This document shows positions 8,801 through 17,586 of a DNA stretch of 64,000 nt, piece after piece (the first letter of the stretch is position 1; every line of letters begins with the position of its first letter). The stretch comes from Myxococcales bacterium (GTDB taxonomy: Bacteria; Myxococcota_A; UBA9160; UBA4427): assembly GCA_014240165.1 (NCBI GenBank), contig JAAZXM010000003.1:62001-126000 (forward strand), written 5' to 3'. The notes under the pieces were generated by a model, which saw only the letters and a list, made by a program, of their open reading frames with translations, was not told the DNA's origin and ran no database searches. Position numbers and translations under genes: made by a program.

Positions 8801-10255
8801 CTAATAGTCTCGCCAGCGCTGCTTGATATGGGATTGTCGGATCGCGATTTCTTCCTGTCTTTCTTCGGCGCCGACCTTCGGGGTGCCGGCGGGCAAGATG
8901 TCGCCCAGAGCTTCGAGCTTGATCAGCGTGGCTTCGGCGGTGGGGGCCTGATCGGTAGGCGGATTCTCGCGGAAGAGAAATCGCATGGCGTGGATGCCCT
9001 TTTTGAGCCCGGTGGTATCGACCCAGCCCTGCACCCCCGGGTCCTGGTGGGCAATGATGTAGTAGCGCGAACCATCGCTGGCGATGGGAAGTTGGTGCCC
9101 GCTCAAACTTGAAGTGTAATTCTGTTGGTCGGGGCCCTCGAACCAGAAGTTGTTCAACTGGAAGCCAATATAGTGGGGCTCCAGCGGCGCCGTGACCTTG
9201 ATCACAAGAGCCTCGTCCTGGGCGATATGAAAGAGTCCGGCTGCGTAGAGTTGGCGCGCCCCGGCAACTCCGCCCGCCGTGAAGGGGGGAGCCGGCGGGT
9301 TGATTCCGTTGATGGGGAGAGCCCGCTTCCCGTCGCCGTTGACATCACGCCTCACCTCGAGGGCCATTTCCTGAACGAGTTGCCAAAAGCGGATTTGATT
9401 GGGCAATTCCCGGCCGATTTCTTCGAGCTTTTGGCTAATGACTTTCGCTGTGATGGGTGGGCGATTCTCACCCAGGGCATCGAGGCGAACGATCTCCATC
9501 TCGAGTGGGACTTCCTGCTCCCAATCCGAGAAGATTTCGCGGATGGATAACCAGCGGGCTTCGCGGGTGGCGACCTCACCCGTGGCGGGGCAGGGCAGGC
9601 TGGCTCGAGTGAGCAGGAAATTGCCCTTATGCCTCTTGGGTCGTTCCGGTCCGAGAAGGATCTCGAAGCGATTTTCGGAGTCGAGGATCAAGTCAAAGCT
9701 GTTGACGAAATCCAAGGTTTGATTGCGGCATGAGGCCATTTCCGCCAGATCCCCCGTGGACCCGGGGATGGAGGTAATCGTCTGGAAGGTCACGATCCGA
9801 GGGGCCTTCGGCCCCGGGAGGCCGCGTTCCGAGGTCTTCCATTCACGGGTGTCCGCGATTTGGCCCCTGATCCGGTAGAGGCCCTCGCCGTCCAAGGGGG
9901 CCTTCAAATACATCGCGTCGGGATTCTCTCCCGTCCACTTTCGAAGCATGTCCACCGAGCGGAAGAATTCCGGGTAGCGGGGGTCCTGACGAAGTTCGGT
10001 TTCGAGAATCCGGCCGAGATGAGCGAGGAGGTAGCGATAGCCCTCAGCGAGATTTCGATCGCTGGGCGGAGGCGGAAAGGCGGCCGGATCGGTCAAGCTC
10101 TCCTGGGCCGTTGCCAAGCCTTCCATGAACTTGGCCCATCCCTGTTCGAGGCTTTCGTCGGTCCACGCGGGGCTCGCCACGAGAAAGAGAGAAAGCACAA
10201 AAGACGAAATGAGCAGAAGTTGGGAAAAACGGGCGTGCATGCGGGCAATCCTCAT
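8801..10255 (-). CDS. DUF1214 domain protein, secreted
   Basis: The 484-residue protein starts with a hydrophobic export signal (about residues 10-32, ending SPAWTDE). Its C-terminal part carries the DUF1214 signature: DEALVIKVTAP, YIGFQLNNFW, then DPGVQGWVDTTG. The function of DUF1214 proteins is not established, although they often sit beside lipid and xenobiotic catabolism genes. A second, diverged copy lies at 25545-26804 in this window. The ATG overlaps the TGA of a small upstream frame as ATGA, and the amidohydrolase gene lies further upstream on the same strand, so the three may be cotranscribed. Confidence 0.8.
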   Translation of the reverse strand: MRIARMHARFSQLLLISSFVLSLFLVASPAWTDESLEQGWAKFMEGLATAQESLTDPAAFPPPPSDRNLAEGYRYLLAHLGRILETELRQDPRYPEFFRSVDMLRKWTGENPDAMYLKAPLDGEGLYRIRGQIADTREWKTSERGLPGPKAPRIVTFQTITSIPGSTGDLAEMASCRNQTLDFVNSFDLILDSENRFEILLGPERPKRHKGNFLLTRASLPCPATGEVATREARWLSIREIFSDWEQEVPLEMEIVRLDALGENRPPITAKVISQKLEEIGRELPNQIRFWQLVQEMALEVRRDVNGDGKRALPINGINPPAPPFTAGGVAGARQLYAAGLFHIAQDEALVIKVTAPLEPHYIGFQLNNFWFEGPDQQNYTSSLSGHQLPIASDGSRYYIIAHQDPGVQGWVDTTGLKKGIHAMRFLFRENPPTDQAPTAEATLIKLEALGDILPAGTPKVGAEERQEEIAIRQSHIKQRWRDY

Positions 10256-10416
10256 TCCTTAATGAAAGCCGTTTCGGGATCCCGAATGATCTGAGGTCGG
10301 GCATTGTGTTCGAAAGGGGGTCGCGTTTTCATGGGCGACGGTCCAAGCGCCTTTCGCTGGCAAATCCTCGAGACCGGCGACGTTTTCAAGTCCAATGATA
10401 TTGGCTTCCTGTTCAT
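10252..10416 (-). CDS. Possible 54-residue small protein, coupled at both ends
   Basis: A 55-codon frame starts with an ATG that overlaps the TGA of the amidohydrolase gene (ATGA) and ends with a TGA that overlaps the ATG of the DUF1214 gene (again ATGA). GGGAGA lies just upstream of its start. This double overlap is what a coupled operon gene would show. Against it, codon use is poor for this genome (AGG, ATA and TCA near the start), and another frame over the same bases looks more coding-like but has no start. I recognise no domain. It could instead be a translated linker that carries ribosomes to the next gene. Confidence 0.3.
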   Translation of the reverse strand: MNRKPISLDLKTSPVSRICQRKALGPSPMKTRPPFEHNARPQIIRDPETAFIKE

Positions 10417-12245
10417 GGCTTTCTCCCAGGGGATTCGGAATTCGAGTCGTAGACACATTCGCCATTGACCCAGGTCCCGAGCACTTGAATTTCGTTGATG
10501 GACGTCGGCTCGACGCTTCGGGGGTCGGCATCCAGGATCACGAAATCCGCGTATTTTCCCTTCTCGAGGCTGCCCACCTCATGGTCCGAGTGGCATTGCC
10601 AGGCCGAGTCTAGGGTGGCGGCACGAAGGGCGGCCTCCACGGGGACGCACTCCTCCGGCGAAAGGAGCGCATCGGATCGCCAGCGGGTTCGCGTAACGGC
10701 GTTCTCGATGCATCGGAGCGGCCCCATCTCGGTGACGGGATCGTCCGAGTGAAGGGTCCAGCGAATTCCCGCTTCCTCGCAGGCGCCCGTGCGGTCCAGC
10801 TTGGCGGCTTTCTCGGGTCCGAAGAGGTCTTCGACGAAGGCGTTGCCCCAATAGTAGACGTGTCCAATCAGGAAGCTGGGCGAGATCCTGAGGGCCTTCA
10901 TGCGCTCGATGTGTTCGTCATGAAGAATGCTGCAATGCTCGATCCGGGAGCGGCGCCCGCCCGGGTCGAGGCCCAGGCGATCGGCCCTTTCGTAGGCGTC
11001 GAGGACACGATCGATGGCTGCGTCCCCGTTGGCGTGGACGCAGATCGCCCAGCCCTCGCGCAGGCGTTGCTCGACCGCTTGTTCAAGCTCTTCGGTCTCG
11101 ATATAGGCGATTCCCTTCTCCTTGGAGTTCAAGAAGGGGTCGCGTTGAAGCCCGGTTCGACCCTGGTTCGATCCGTCGCTGACGATCTTCCAGCCCGTCA
11201 CGCGGACCCATTCGTCTCCGTGTCCCCAGGCGATCTCGGTTCGATCCCATTGCTTCGCAATGGCGTTTCCGAGCGAGTAGCGAAACCGCGCAGTCATCCG
11301 GTTGCTCTCCCTGAGCGCACCATAGAGTTCGAGTTCTCGGGCACCTTGGAAGAGCCCGGTGCCCTGGTCGCAGAGGGTCGTGATCCCCACACGATTGGCT
11401 CGATGGAAAACCTCCAGGCAGGCTTCGGCCATGTTCTGATTGTGAAGGTGGGGGTTGTGGCGCGCGACCAGCGCCATGGCGGGGCCCGCTTTGAGAACTC
11501 CGTTGGGCTCGCCGTCGGCGTCCTTCACGATTTCCGAGCCCGCCGGGACTTCGGTTTGCGCGGTGATGCCTGCGATTTCCAAGGCCTTCGAATTGCAATA
11601 CGCCAGGTGGAGCGATGCGTTGTAGACAAAGACCGGATGCTCGGTGCTGGCCTCGTCCAGCATGGCCCGGGTGAGGGCATCGGGTCCCTCTTGGAGGGAG
11701 GGGTCGAATTGCCGGCCCACCACCCACTGGCCATCGGGGGTCGCGTCCGCCACGGCCTTCAAGTGGTCGATGGCTTCGGTGATGGTTTCGAAGCGGAAGG
11801 GGCCGACATTCTCAAAAGAGTCCAAGAGGGCGAGTGGAGGCAGATGCATGTGGGGCTCGACAAAACCGGGCATCACGAACTGACCCTCGAAATCGATTGC
11901 TTCGACATCTTCCGCGAGTTTCGGTTTTTGCGCTGCCTCTCCGATCCAGGCAATTTTCCCATCTTGAATAAGGAGTGAATCCGCGTGGGGCGCGTCGGGA
12001 TTCATGGTCATGATGCGCGCGTTCGAGATGAGGAGCGAAGGGGCAAGCCCAAGGGGATCCCGGCGGAGTTCCTTTGCATGGCGGGCCAGGTCGACCTCGG
12101 CAAGGCGCAGGGTTTCTTTGAAGACGTTCGCGCAGCAAGGGCAGGCGAACGGGTCGCTGGCATGGCCCTCAGGAACGAGGGCAGAAGGTCGGAGCGTCTG
12201 GCTCGGGGGGACGGGCTCGGTGGAGTCAGGGAAAGAGCGGTACAT
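10413..12245 (-). CDS. Amidohydrolase (YtcJ/amidohydrolase 3 type) with N-terminal CPCC extension
   Basis: This 610-residue metal-dependent hydrolase has a TIM-barrel core with the HxH metal motif at H132/H134 (GFVEPHMHLPP). It ends with the GKYADFVILDADP motif typical of the amidohydrolase-3 group. The domain starts near residue 70. Before it is an extension of about 70 residues containing CPCC (35-38), which is unusual and may bind a metal. No signal peptide is visible, so a cytoplasmic location is likely. AAGGAG five bases before the ATG supports the start. The substrate cannot be told from sequence; members hydrolyse amides, formamides and cyclic ureides. Confidence 0.85.
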   Translation of the reverse strand: MYRSFPDSTEPVPPSQTLRPSALVPEGHASDPFACPCCANVFKETLRLAEVDLARHAKELRRDPLGLAPSLLISNARIMTMNPDAPHADSLLIQDGKIAWIGEAAQKPKLAEDVEAIDFEGQFVMPGFVEPHMHLPPLALLDSFENVGPFRFETITEAIDHLKAVADATPDGQWVVGRQFDPSLQEGPDALTRAMLDEASTEHPVFVYNASLHLAYCNSKALEIAGITAQTEVPAGSEIVKDADGEPNGVLKAGPAMALVARHNPHLHNQNMAEACLEVFHRANRVGITTLCDQGTGLFQGARELELYGALRESNRMTARFRYSLGNAIAKQWDRTEIAWGHGDEWVRVTGWKIVSDGSNQGRTGLQRDPFLNSKEKGIAYIETEELEQAVEQRLREGWAICVHANGDAAIDRVLDAYERADRLGLDPGGRRSRIEHCSILHDEHIERMKALRISPSFLIGHVYYWGNAFVEDLFGPEKAAKLDRTGACEEAGIRWTLHSDDPVTEMGPLRCIENAVTRTRWRSDALLSPEECVPVEAALRAATLDSAWQCHSDHEVGSLEKGKYADFVILDADPRSVEPTSINEIQVLGTWVNGECVYDSNSESPGRKP

Positions 12246-12473
12246 CGCGTCTCCTTATTTCTAAAGCGGGCCACGCGATGGAAAATCGGCGGCGGAGATT
12301 GTCCGGCGGGGCCATGGCGACTCCGGAATCACGCATGCCATGATCATATGCCGGATTGGGCCCGCCGCCCCGTATGCTTTTTTGAGTATGTAGAGTTCGA
12401 GCCCTCCGGAATGAGCCCGTGTCAACTATCCTCGGGCGACCACGTGCCCATTGGGGAATCGAAGGAGGTTCGT

Positions 12474-13313
12474 ATGCGTTTCGGAATCAAGACGGCGCCT
12501 CAACACACCACCTGGAACGAAATGCTCGATGTCTGGCGTGCGGCGGACGCCATCGAACTCTTCGAATCGGCTTGGAATTTCGATCATTTCTACCCCCTTG
12601 TGGGGGATACGGAGGGTCCCTGTCTCGAATCCTGGGTCACCCTCTCGGCGCTGGCGCAAATGACATCCCGAATCCGCATCGGCTGCATGGTGAACGGAAC
12701 TCCGTATCGGCACCCTGCGGTTCTGGCCAATATGGCGGCTTCACTGGATATCGTTTCCGGGGGCCGACTCGAATTGGGTTTGGGTGCGGGTTGGAATCAA
12801 GAGGAGAGCGAGGCCTACGGGATCGATCTGCTGCCCATGGGACAGCGAATGGATCGTTTCGAGGAATCGGTCGAGGTCATCACGCGCTTGCTGGGCAATG
12901 AGTCGACGAACTTCAAAGGGAAATATTTCAATCTCACCAACGCGCGTTGCGAACCCAAGGGGCCGCAACAACCGGCGCCCCCCATCGTGATCGGTGGAGG
13001 GGGAGAGAAGAGAACCCTGCGTATTGCCGCGCGCTTCGCCCAGCATTGGAATCTGCCTTTCGCATCCCCGAATAAATTCAAGAGAAAGCATGAGATCCTG
13101 CTGGGGCATTGCGACGCGGTGGGGCGGGATCCATCGGAGATTCTTTGCTCTGTGCAAATCGCGTACGCTGCCGACCAGGATCCCCTCGAAGCTGTGGGGC
13201 AGGCCGCCGCGCTCTTCGAAGCCGGCGTGGGCATGGTGATCTTTACCCTCCGGACGCCCTACCGGGCGGAGCGCGTCGATGCCCTCGCCAAGGCGCTGGA
13301 GACCCTGGGTTGA
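12474..13313 (+). CDS. LLM-class F420-dependent oxidoreductase
   Basis: This 279-residue luciferase-like (LLM) TIM-barrel protein has the characteristic order: KTAPQHTTWNEML at the N terminus, TSRIRIGCMVNGTPYRHPAVLANMAASLD, GRLELGLGAGWN and PPIVIGGGGEKRTLR. These proteins use reduced F420 or FMN to oxidise or reduce small organic substrates. The start is set by an excellent AAGGAGGT eight bases before the ATG; the upstream open frame to 11985 is not coding. The carboxyltransferase gene follows on the same strand after about 140 bases. A second LLM protein lies at 17587-18459. Whether the cofactor is F420 or flavin cannot be decided here. Confidence 0.88.
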   Translation: MRFGIKTAPQHTTWNEMLDVWRAADAIELFESAWNFDHFYPLVGDTEGPCLESWVTLSALAQMTSRIRIGCMVNGTPYRHPAVLANMAASLDIVSGGRLELGLGAGWNQEESEAYGIDLLPMGQRMDRFEESVEVITRLLGNESTNFKGKYFNLTNARCEPKGPQQPAPPIVIGGGGEKRTLRIAARFAQHWNLPFASPNKFKRKHEILLGHCDAVGRDPSEILCSVQIAYAADQDPLEAVGQAAALFEAGVGMVIFTLRTPYRAERVDALAKALETLG

Positions 13314-13346
13314 GGGATCGCTCAGACTGACCCGGAAAGCGCAGGG

Positions 13347-13361
13347 AGCGAGAGGCTCGCT
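13347..13361 (+). terminator. Weak short hairpin after the LLM gene
   Basis: A 6-bp inverted repeat (AGCGAG / CTCGCT) with a 3-base loop lies 34 bases after the LLM stop. It lacks a T-run, so termination here is doubtful. Confidence 0.2.
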
Positions 13362-13454
13362 TGGGCGGGCCGTTTCCAAAGCGAGGGGAGGGCGATATCG
13401 TGCGGATCCATCCCGCGATCGCCGAGCCTGGGAGTGAACGGAAAGGGCGCCAAG

Positions 13455-15005
13455 ATGACCTGGGATCCCGAACTCGAAGAATTGCGACGGCGGGAAGCCC
13501 TGGTCGAGGCCATGGGGGGAGAGGATAAGGTCGAGCGCCAGCACCGGGCCGGGAAGTTGACGATTCGCGAGCGCCTGGTGGAGATCACCGATCCCGGCTC
13601 TTTTCGCGAAGTCGGCAAGTTGGCGGGGGTCGCCGAGTACGACGAGGCCGGCGCGATGAAAGCCTTTACGCCGGCCAGTTTCCTTTTCGGAACCGCGCGC
13701 CTGGAGGGGCGGCCGGTCATCGTTTCGGGAGATGATTTTACGGTGCGTGGAGGGTCGGCGGAATTGGCCTTCCCCACCAAGCGGGCCCACGCCGAAGGTC
13801 TCGCCCAGGAGATGCGGCTGCCCCATGTCCGACTGGTGGATGGCATGGGGGGAGGCGGCTCGGTCAAGACCATCGAGCAGGCCGGCCGAACCTATCTTCC
13901 CGGTCTTTTCGGCTGGGAGGTCATTGTTCAGCATCTCGCCGTGGCGCCTTCGGTTTCTCTTGCACTGGGATCCGTCGCCGGCATCGGTGCGGCCCGGGTG
14001 GCGACCAGCCACTACTCGCTGATCGTGCGCGACAGCGCCCAGATGATGATCGCGGGTCCGGCCCTGGTGGATCAAGCCAGCCTGGGGGATGTGTCCAAGG
14101 AAGAACTCGGCCACGCGAACATTCATACCCGCAACGGGGCCATTGATGACGAGGTGGCCAGCGAAGCCGAGGCTTTCGAGCGGACTCGGCGCTTTCTCTC
14201 CTATCTACCCAGCAACGTCGACGAGTTGCCACCCCTTTTGGAGTGCGATGATGACCCGGAACGCCGCGAGGCGGTGCTGAGCGAGATCGTTCCTCGCGAG
14301 CCGCGACGGGTCTACAAGATGCGCCGCATTATCGAAGCGGTCACCGACGCCTCTTCTTTTTTTGAGATCGGCCGGCGTTGGGGCAGTTCGATGATTACCG
14401 GGCTTGCTCGCTTCGGAGGCGTCCCCGTGGCGATCTTCGCCGAAGACCCCTACGTCTACGGCGGGGCGTGGACGGCAGATGCCGCAAGGAAGCTTCGGCG
14501 CCTGGTGGACCTCGCTTCGACGTTTCACCTGCCCCTGGTTCATTTCGAGGACTGCCCTGGCTTCTTGATTGGGAAAAAATCCGAAGAAGAAGCGACGATT
14601 CGTTTCGGTTCCGAGGCCTTGGCTGCGCTGGGCCAATCGCCGAGCCCGTTTTGCTCGGTGGTGATCCGTAAGGCGTTCGGAGTCGCCGGGGCTGCGAGCA
14701 AAAAGCCGGGCAGCCATCATTTTCGCTACGCGTGGCCCTCGGGTGATTGGGGTTCATTGCCCATCGAGGGGGGCATCGAGGTGGCCTATCGCAAGGAGTT
14801 GGCCGAGGCAGAGGATGCCGAGGCCGAACTCGCGGAGATTCGCGAACGACTGAACCGGCTACGCTCGCCCTTTCGTTCCGCGGAACATTTCGAGATCGAG
14901 GAAATCATCGACCCCCTGGACACTCGGTCCCGGCTCTGCGAATGGGCGCAACTCGCGCGCCGCGCCTCGAGGCCGGGCCCGACCGGCTTCACTTATCGGC
15001 CCTGA
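13455..15005 (+). CDS. Acyl-CoA carboxylase carboxyltransferase (beta) subunit
   Basis: This 516-residue carboxyltransferase belongs to the acetyl-/propionyl-/methylcrotonyl-CoA carboxylase family. Both crotonase-like halves are present: the N half with HRAGKLTIRERL and ARVATSHYSLIVRDSAQMMIAGPALVD, and the C half with the GLARFGGVPVAIFAEDP and CPGFLIGKKSEEEA regions. It transfers CO2 from carboxybiotin to an acyl-CoA. No biotin carboxylase or biotin carrier gene is within the window, so its partner must be encoded elsewhere. I chose the ATG at 13455; a GTG seven codons earlier is possible but lacks a ribosome site. Its last 13 bases overlap the end of the convergent MFS gene. Confidence 0.88.
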   Translation: MTWDPELEELRRREALVEAMGGEDKVERQHRAGKLTIRERLVEITDPGSFREVGKLAGVAEYDEAGAMKAFTPASFLFGTARLEGRPVIVSGDDFTVRGGSAELAFPTKRAHAEGLAQEMRLPHVRLVDGMGGGGSVKTIEQAGRTYLPGLFGWEVIVQHLAVAPSVSLALGSVAGIGAARVATSHYSLIVRDSAQMMIAGPALVDQASLGDVSKEELGHANIHTRNGAIDDEVASEAEAFERTRRFLSYLPSNVDELPPLLECDDDPERREAVLSEIVPREPRRVYKMRRIIEAVTDASSFFEIGRRWGSSMITGLARFGGVPVAIFAEDPYVYGGAWTADAARKLRRLVDLASTFHLPLVHFEDCPGFLIGKKSEEEATIRFGSEALAALGQSPSPFCSVVIRKAFGVAGAASKKPGSHHFRYAWPSGDWGSLPIEGGIEVAYRKELAEAEDAEAELAEIRERLNRLRSPFRSAEHFEIEEIIDPLDTRSRLCEWAQLARRASRPGPTGFTYRP

Positions 15006-16219
15006 GCGGGTTGGGCGCGGACCAGTGAGAGCCCAGCGACCCCGAGCGCGAGGCTGATCGCGAAGACGATCAGCGCCCCTGCATAGCTTCCGCTGCTATC
15101 GCGTACGGCCCCAGCCACGATGGGCGCCAAAGTCACGAAAGGCAGCCCCACCAGGCCTGCCAGCCCCATTACGCTCCCGAAAGATGACGGGCCGAAGAGG
15201 CGCCCGATGAACGACGCATAGGTGGGGAGCAGTCCGCCTCCGGCGAAACCGAAGAAAAGAATCGCCCCGGTGAAAAGCGCTTCCCCGGGCTGGCTGGCCA
15301 GTGTCATGAAAGAGATGATTTGCATGCTGATCACGATCCGGATCAGCCAACCGTTGTCGAAACGGTCCGCAAGGTATCCGAAGAGGAGGGTGCCCGGGAC
15401 CCCGAGTCCCGCGGCGATGCCGATCAGGATTGAGATGTGCTGGACGCTGTAGCCGAGATCCTCGCCGAATCGCGGGGCATTCGCGCCCCAGCCGCCCCCT
15501 ATGCCGAAGACGATGCCGATGACCAGGGCCAGTGCCCAGAAATTTCGGTTATGAAGAATCTCGCTGACGGTCCAGCCGCCTTCATCGCTATTGGCTTCGA
15601 GATTCTCAGGGGCAGAAGCAAGTCCGTCGACGCTTTGGCCAACCTCGTCGGGGGAATTTCGCACGGCGATCCAGGCCAAGGGGGCGATGAAGATCGCGAT
15701 TCCAGCGAAGATCTGGAGCGTTTCGCGCCAGCCGAAGTCTGCGATCCACGCGCCTGCAAGCGGCGTAAAGAGGAACCCTCCGGCATGGGGCCCCATGGCG
15801 GCCACCCCTACGGCGAGACCGCGCTTTTCATCGAACCACTTCGCGATGACGGTCGTGGCGGCCAGCGGCCCGGCGAGGGCAACGCCAAAGGCTGAGCCGA
15901 GGCCAAAGAGAATCCATAGCTGCCACGGTTCCTTGGCCACGGACATTCCCAGAAACGAGACGGAAAGGATGACCGAGCCCAGGGTCATCAGGCTGCGAAT
16001 GGAGTGGCGATCGAGCAGTGGGCCCACGGCGGCGCTGGCGCCCGCCATGACCAGAAGGAAAGCGCTGACGCCGAACTGCACCTCGGCGATGGAGAGGCCG
16101 AACTCGTCGACGAGTGGCGAAGTGAAAAGTCCGAAGGGGATGATCGTCAGCCCGATGGTGACGGCTTGGGCCGCGAAGGCGACGGCCACGATCCACCAGC
16201 CATGGAATACGCGAGGCAT
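14993..16219 (-). CDS. MFS transporter
   Basis: A 408-residue inner-membrane transporter of the major facilitator superfamily with about 12 hydrophobic helices. The loop after helix 2 (GPLLDRHSIRSLMTLG) is a diverged form of the MFS signature, and LFGYLADRF gives the equivalent in the second half. The helix-4/5 region (AKWFDEKRGLAVGVAAMG) is characteristic of the monocarboxylate/oxalate:formate antiporter group. It may import a carboxylic acid related to the surrounding acyl-CoA genes. It is transcribed away from the P450 gene, with a 121-base shared intergenic region. Confidence 0.88.
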   Translation of the reverse strand: MPRVFHGWWIVAVAFAAQAVTIGLTIIPFGLFTSPLVDEFGLSIAEVQFGVSAFLLVMAGASAAVGPLLDRHSIRSLMTLGSVILSVSFLGMSVAKEPWQLWILFGLGSAFGVALAGPLAATTVIAKWFDEKRGLAVGVAAMGPHAGGFLFTPLAGAWIADFGWRETLQIFAGIAIFIAPLAWIAVRNSPDEVGQSVDGLASAPENLEANSDEGGWTVSEILHNRNFWALALVIGIVFGIGGGWGANAPRFGEDLGYSVQHISILIGIAAGLGVPGTLLFGYLADRFDNGWLIRIVISMQIISFMTLASQPGEALFTGAILFFGFAGGGLLPTYASFIGRLFGPSSFGSVMGLAGLVGLPFVTLAPIVAGAVRDSSGSYAGALIVFAISLALGVAGLSLVRAQPAQGR

Positions 16220-16340
16220 AGGGGCGCGACCTTAGCTCGCTTCTCGTGCCGGGGTGATCCGAAGAGATCCGCCACCGGGCCGCCCGTCCCGGGTTGCCTA
16301 TGCTAGGTCTTCTCCATTCTCAGCTGCCTCGAGGCGTCGC

Positions 16341-17540
16341 ATGCCCGGTTCGGCCCAATCCCGTATTTGTTTTCCCGAGACCGATTTCGCCCTTCTGCCC
16401 GGGCAGGGCAATCCGCTCCCCGCTTTCCACTCCATGATGGCTGAGTTGCGCGATCAGCGTCCCGTTGCGCCGATCCACTTTCACGGTCAGCCCGCCTGGC
16501 TGCTGACTCGTCACGCCGATGTGGCAGAAGCCTTTCGGGACGAAACGCTCTTTTCGGCCCGGGCGATCCAGACCGCCAACACTTTTCCCGTCATGGGGCG
16601 CAATATGATGGGCATGGAGGGTGATGAGCATCGCCTCAACCGGGCCCTGGTCTCGCCCCATTTCAAGTTGCGCTTGATGCCGGGGGTTGTCGAGGAGATG
16701 GTGCAACCGCTTTGCCACGCCCTGGTGGACGGGTTCGCCCATCGGGGTGAGGTGGACCTCGTGCGCGAGTTCAATCAACGACTGCCCCTGGTGGCCATCT
16801 GCAGGATTCTGGGCATTCCACCCGAGGACGATGAGCGCCTGGCTCGCTGGGCCATGGCGCTGATCCACTATCCCTGGGATCCCCAGGGCGCATTGGCGGC
16901 ATCCAAGGAATTCACTCAATACCTGGCGGGGCTGCTGGCCGAGCGCCGGGCCGCGCCCGGCGATGATTTATTGTCCGCCCTCTCCTGCGAGGAGGTGGAA
17001 GGGCATCGTCTATCAGACGACGAGATCTTCTCCTTCGTTCGTGTCCTCTTTCCTGCCGGCGCAGACACCACCTATCTCGCCTTGGGTTCGTTGATGGTTG
17101 GCCTGCTGGGAGGCCCCGGTGGCCTGGATTCATTTCGGGGCGACGCTGAAGCTCAGGCCGCGGCCGTGGAAGAGACCCTGCGCTGGGAACCCCCGACGGC
17201 CTTGCTGCCCAGGATGACCACCGGGGGAGGAGAGTTTCGGGGAGAACGTCTGGGTCCGGACACCGTGGTCCTGCTGGGGATCGGTCCTGCGAATCGGGAT
17301 CCCGAGGTCTTCCCCGATCCAGATCGCTTCGACCCCGGTCGCAAGACCGCAGGGCATCTGGCTTTCGGTCTCGGCAATCACTTTTGCCTGGGCTCTCACC
17401 TGGCCCGGTCGGAAATGCGCGTGGCGCTCGGGGTGCTCCTCGAACGCTTCGATGAGATCGAGTTGGTGGAAACGCCCGTGATGGAAGGCGCCGTCATGCG
17501 TGGTCCCCATCGCCTTCAGGTCCGTTTTTCTTGCGCATGA
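16341..17540 (+). CDS. Cytochrome P450
   Basis: This soluble bacterial-type P450 of 399 residues has all core motifs: I-helix AGADTT (239-244), K-helix ExxR (E278-R281) and the heme-binding FGLGNHFCLG with Cys349 as thiolate ligand. It would hydroxylate a hydrophobic substrate using O2 and electrons from a ferredoxin system; neither ferredoxin nor reductase is adjacent. The ATG at 16341 has GAGG seven bases upstream and gives a normal family length, while the open frame before it looks like non-coding sequence. An LLM oxidoreductase follows after 46 bases and is probably cotranscribed. Confidence 0.9.
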   Translation: MPGSAQSRICFPETDFALLPGQGNPLPAFHSMMAELRDQRPVAPIHFHGQPAWLLTRHADVAEAFRDETLFSARAIQTANTFPVMGRNMMGMEGDEHRLNRALVSPHFKLRLMPGVVEEMVQPLCHALVDGFAHRGEVDLVREFNQRLPLVAICRILGIPPEDDERLARWAMALIHYPWDPQGALAASKEFTQYLAGLLAERRAAPGDDLLSALSCEEVEGHRLSDDEIFSFVRVLFPAGADTTYLALGSLMVGLLGGPGGLDSFRGDAEAQAAAVEETLRWEPPTALLPRMTTGGGEFRGERLGPDTVVLLGIGPANRDPEVFPDPDRFDPGRKTAGHLAFGLGNHFCLGSHLARSEMRVALGVLLERFDEIELVETPVMEGAVMRGPHRLQVRFSCA

Positions 17541-17586
17541 AGAACGGCAATCGGCAACCGACGGTCATTCTGAGAAAGGATTTCGT

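Noticed and set aside
11985..12473. N-terminal extension of the first LLM gene
   Set aside because: The open frame runs upstream into the divergent amidohydrolase, but the AAGGAGGT before 12474 and the family start MRFGIK show the real beginning.
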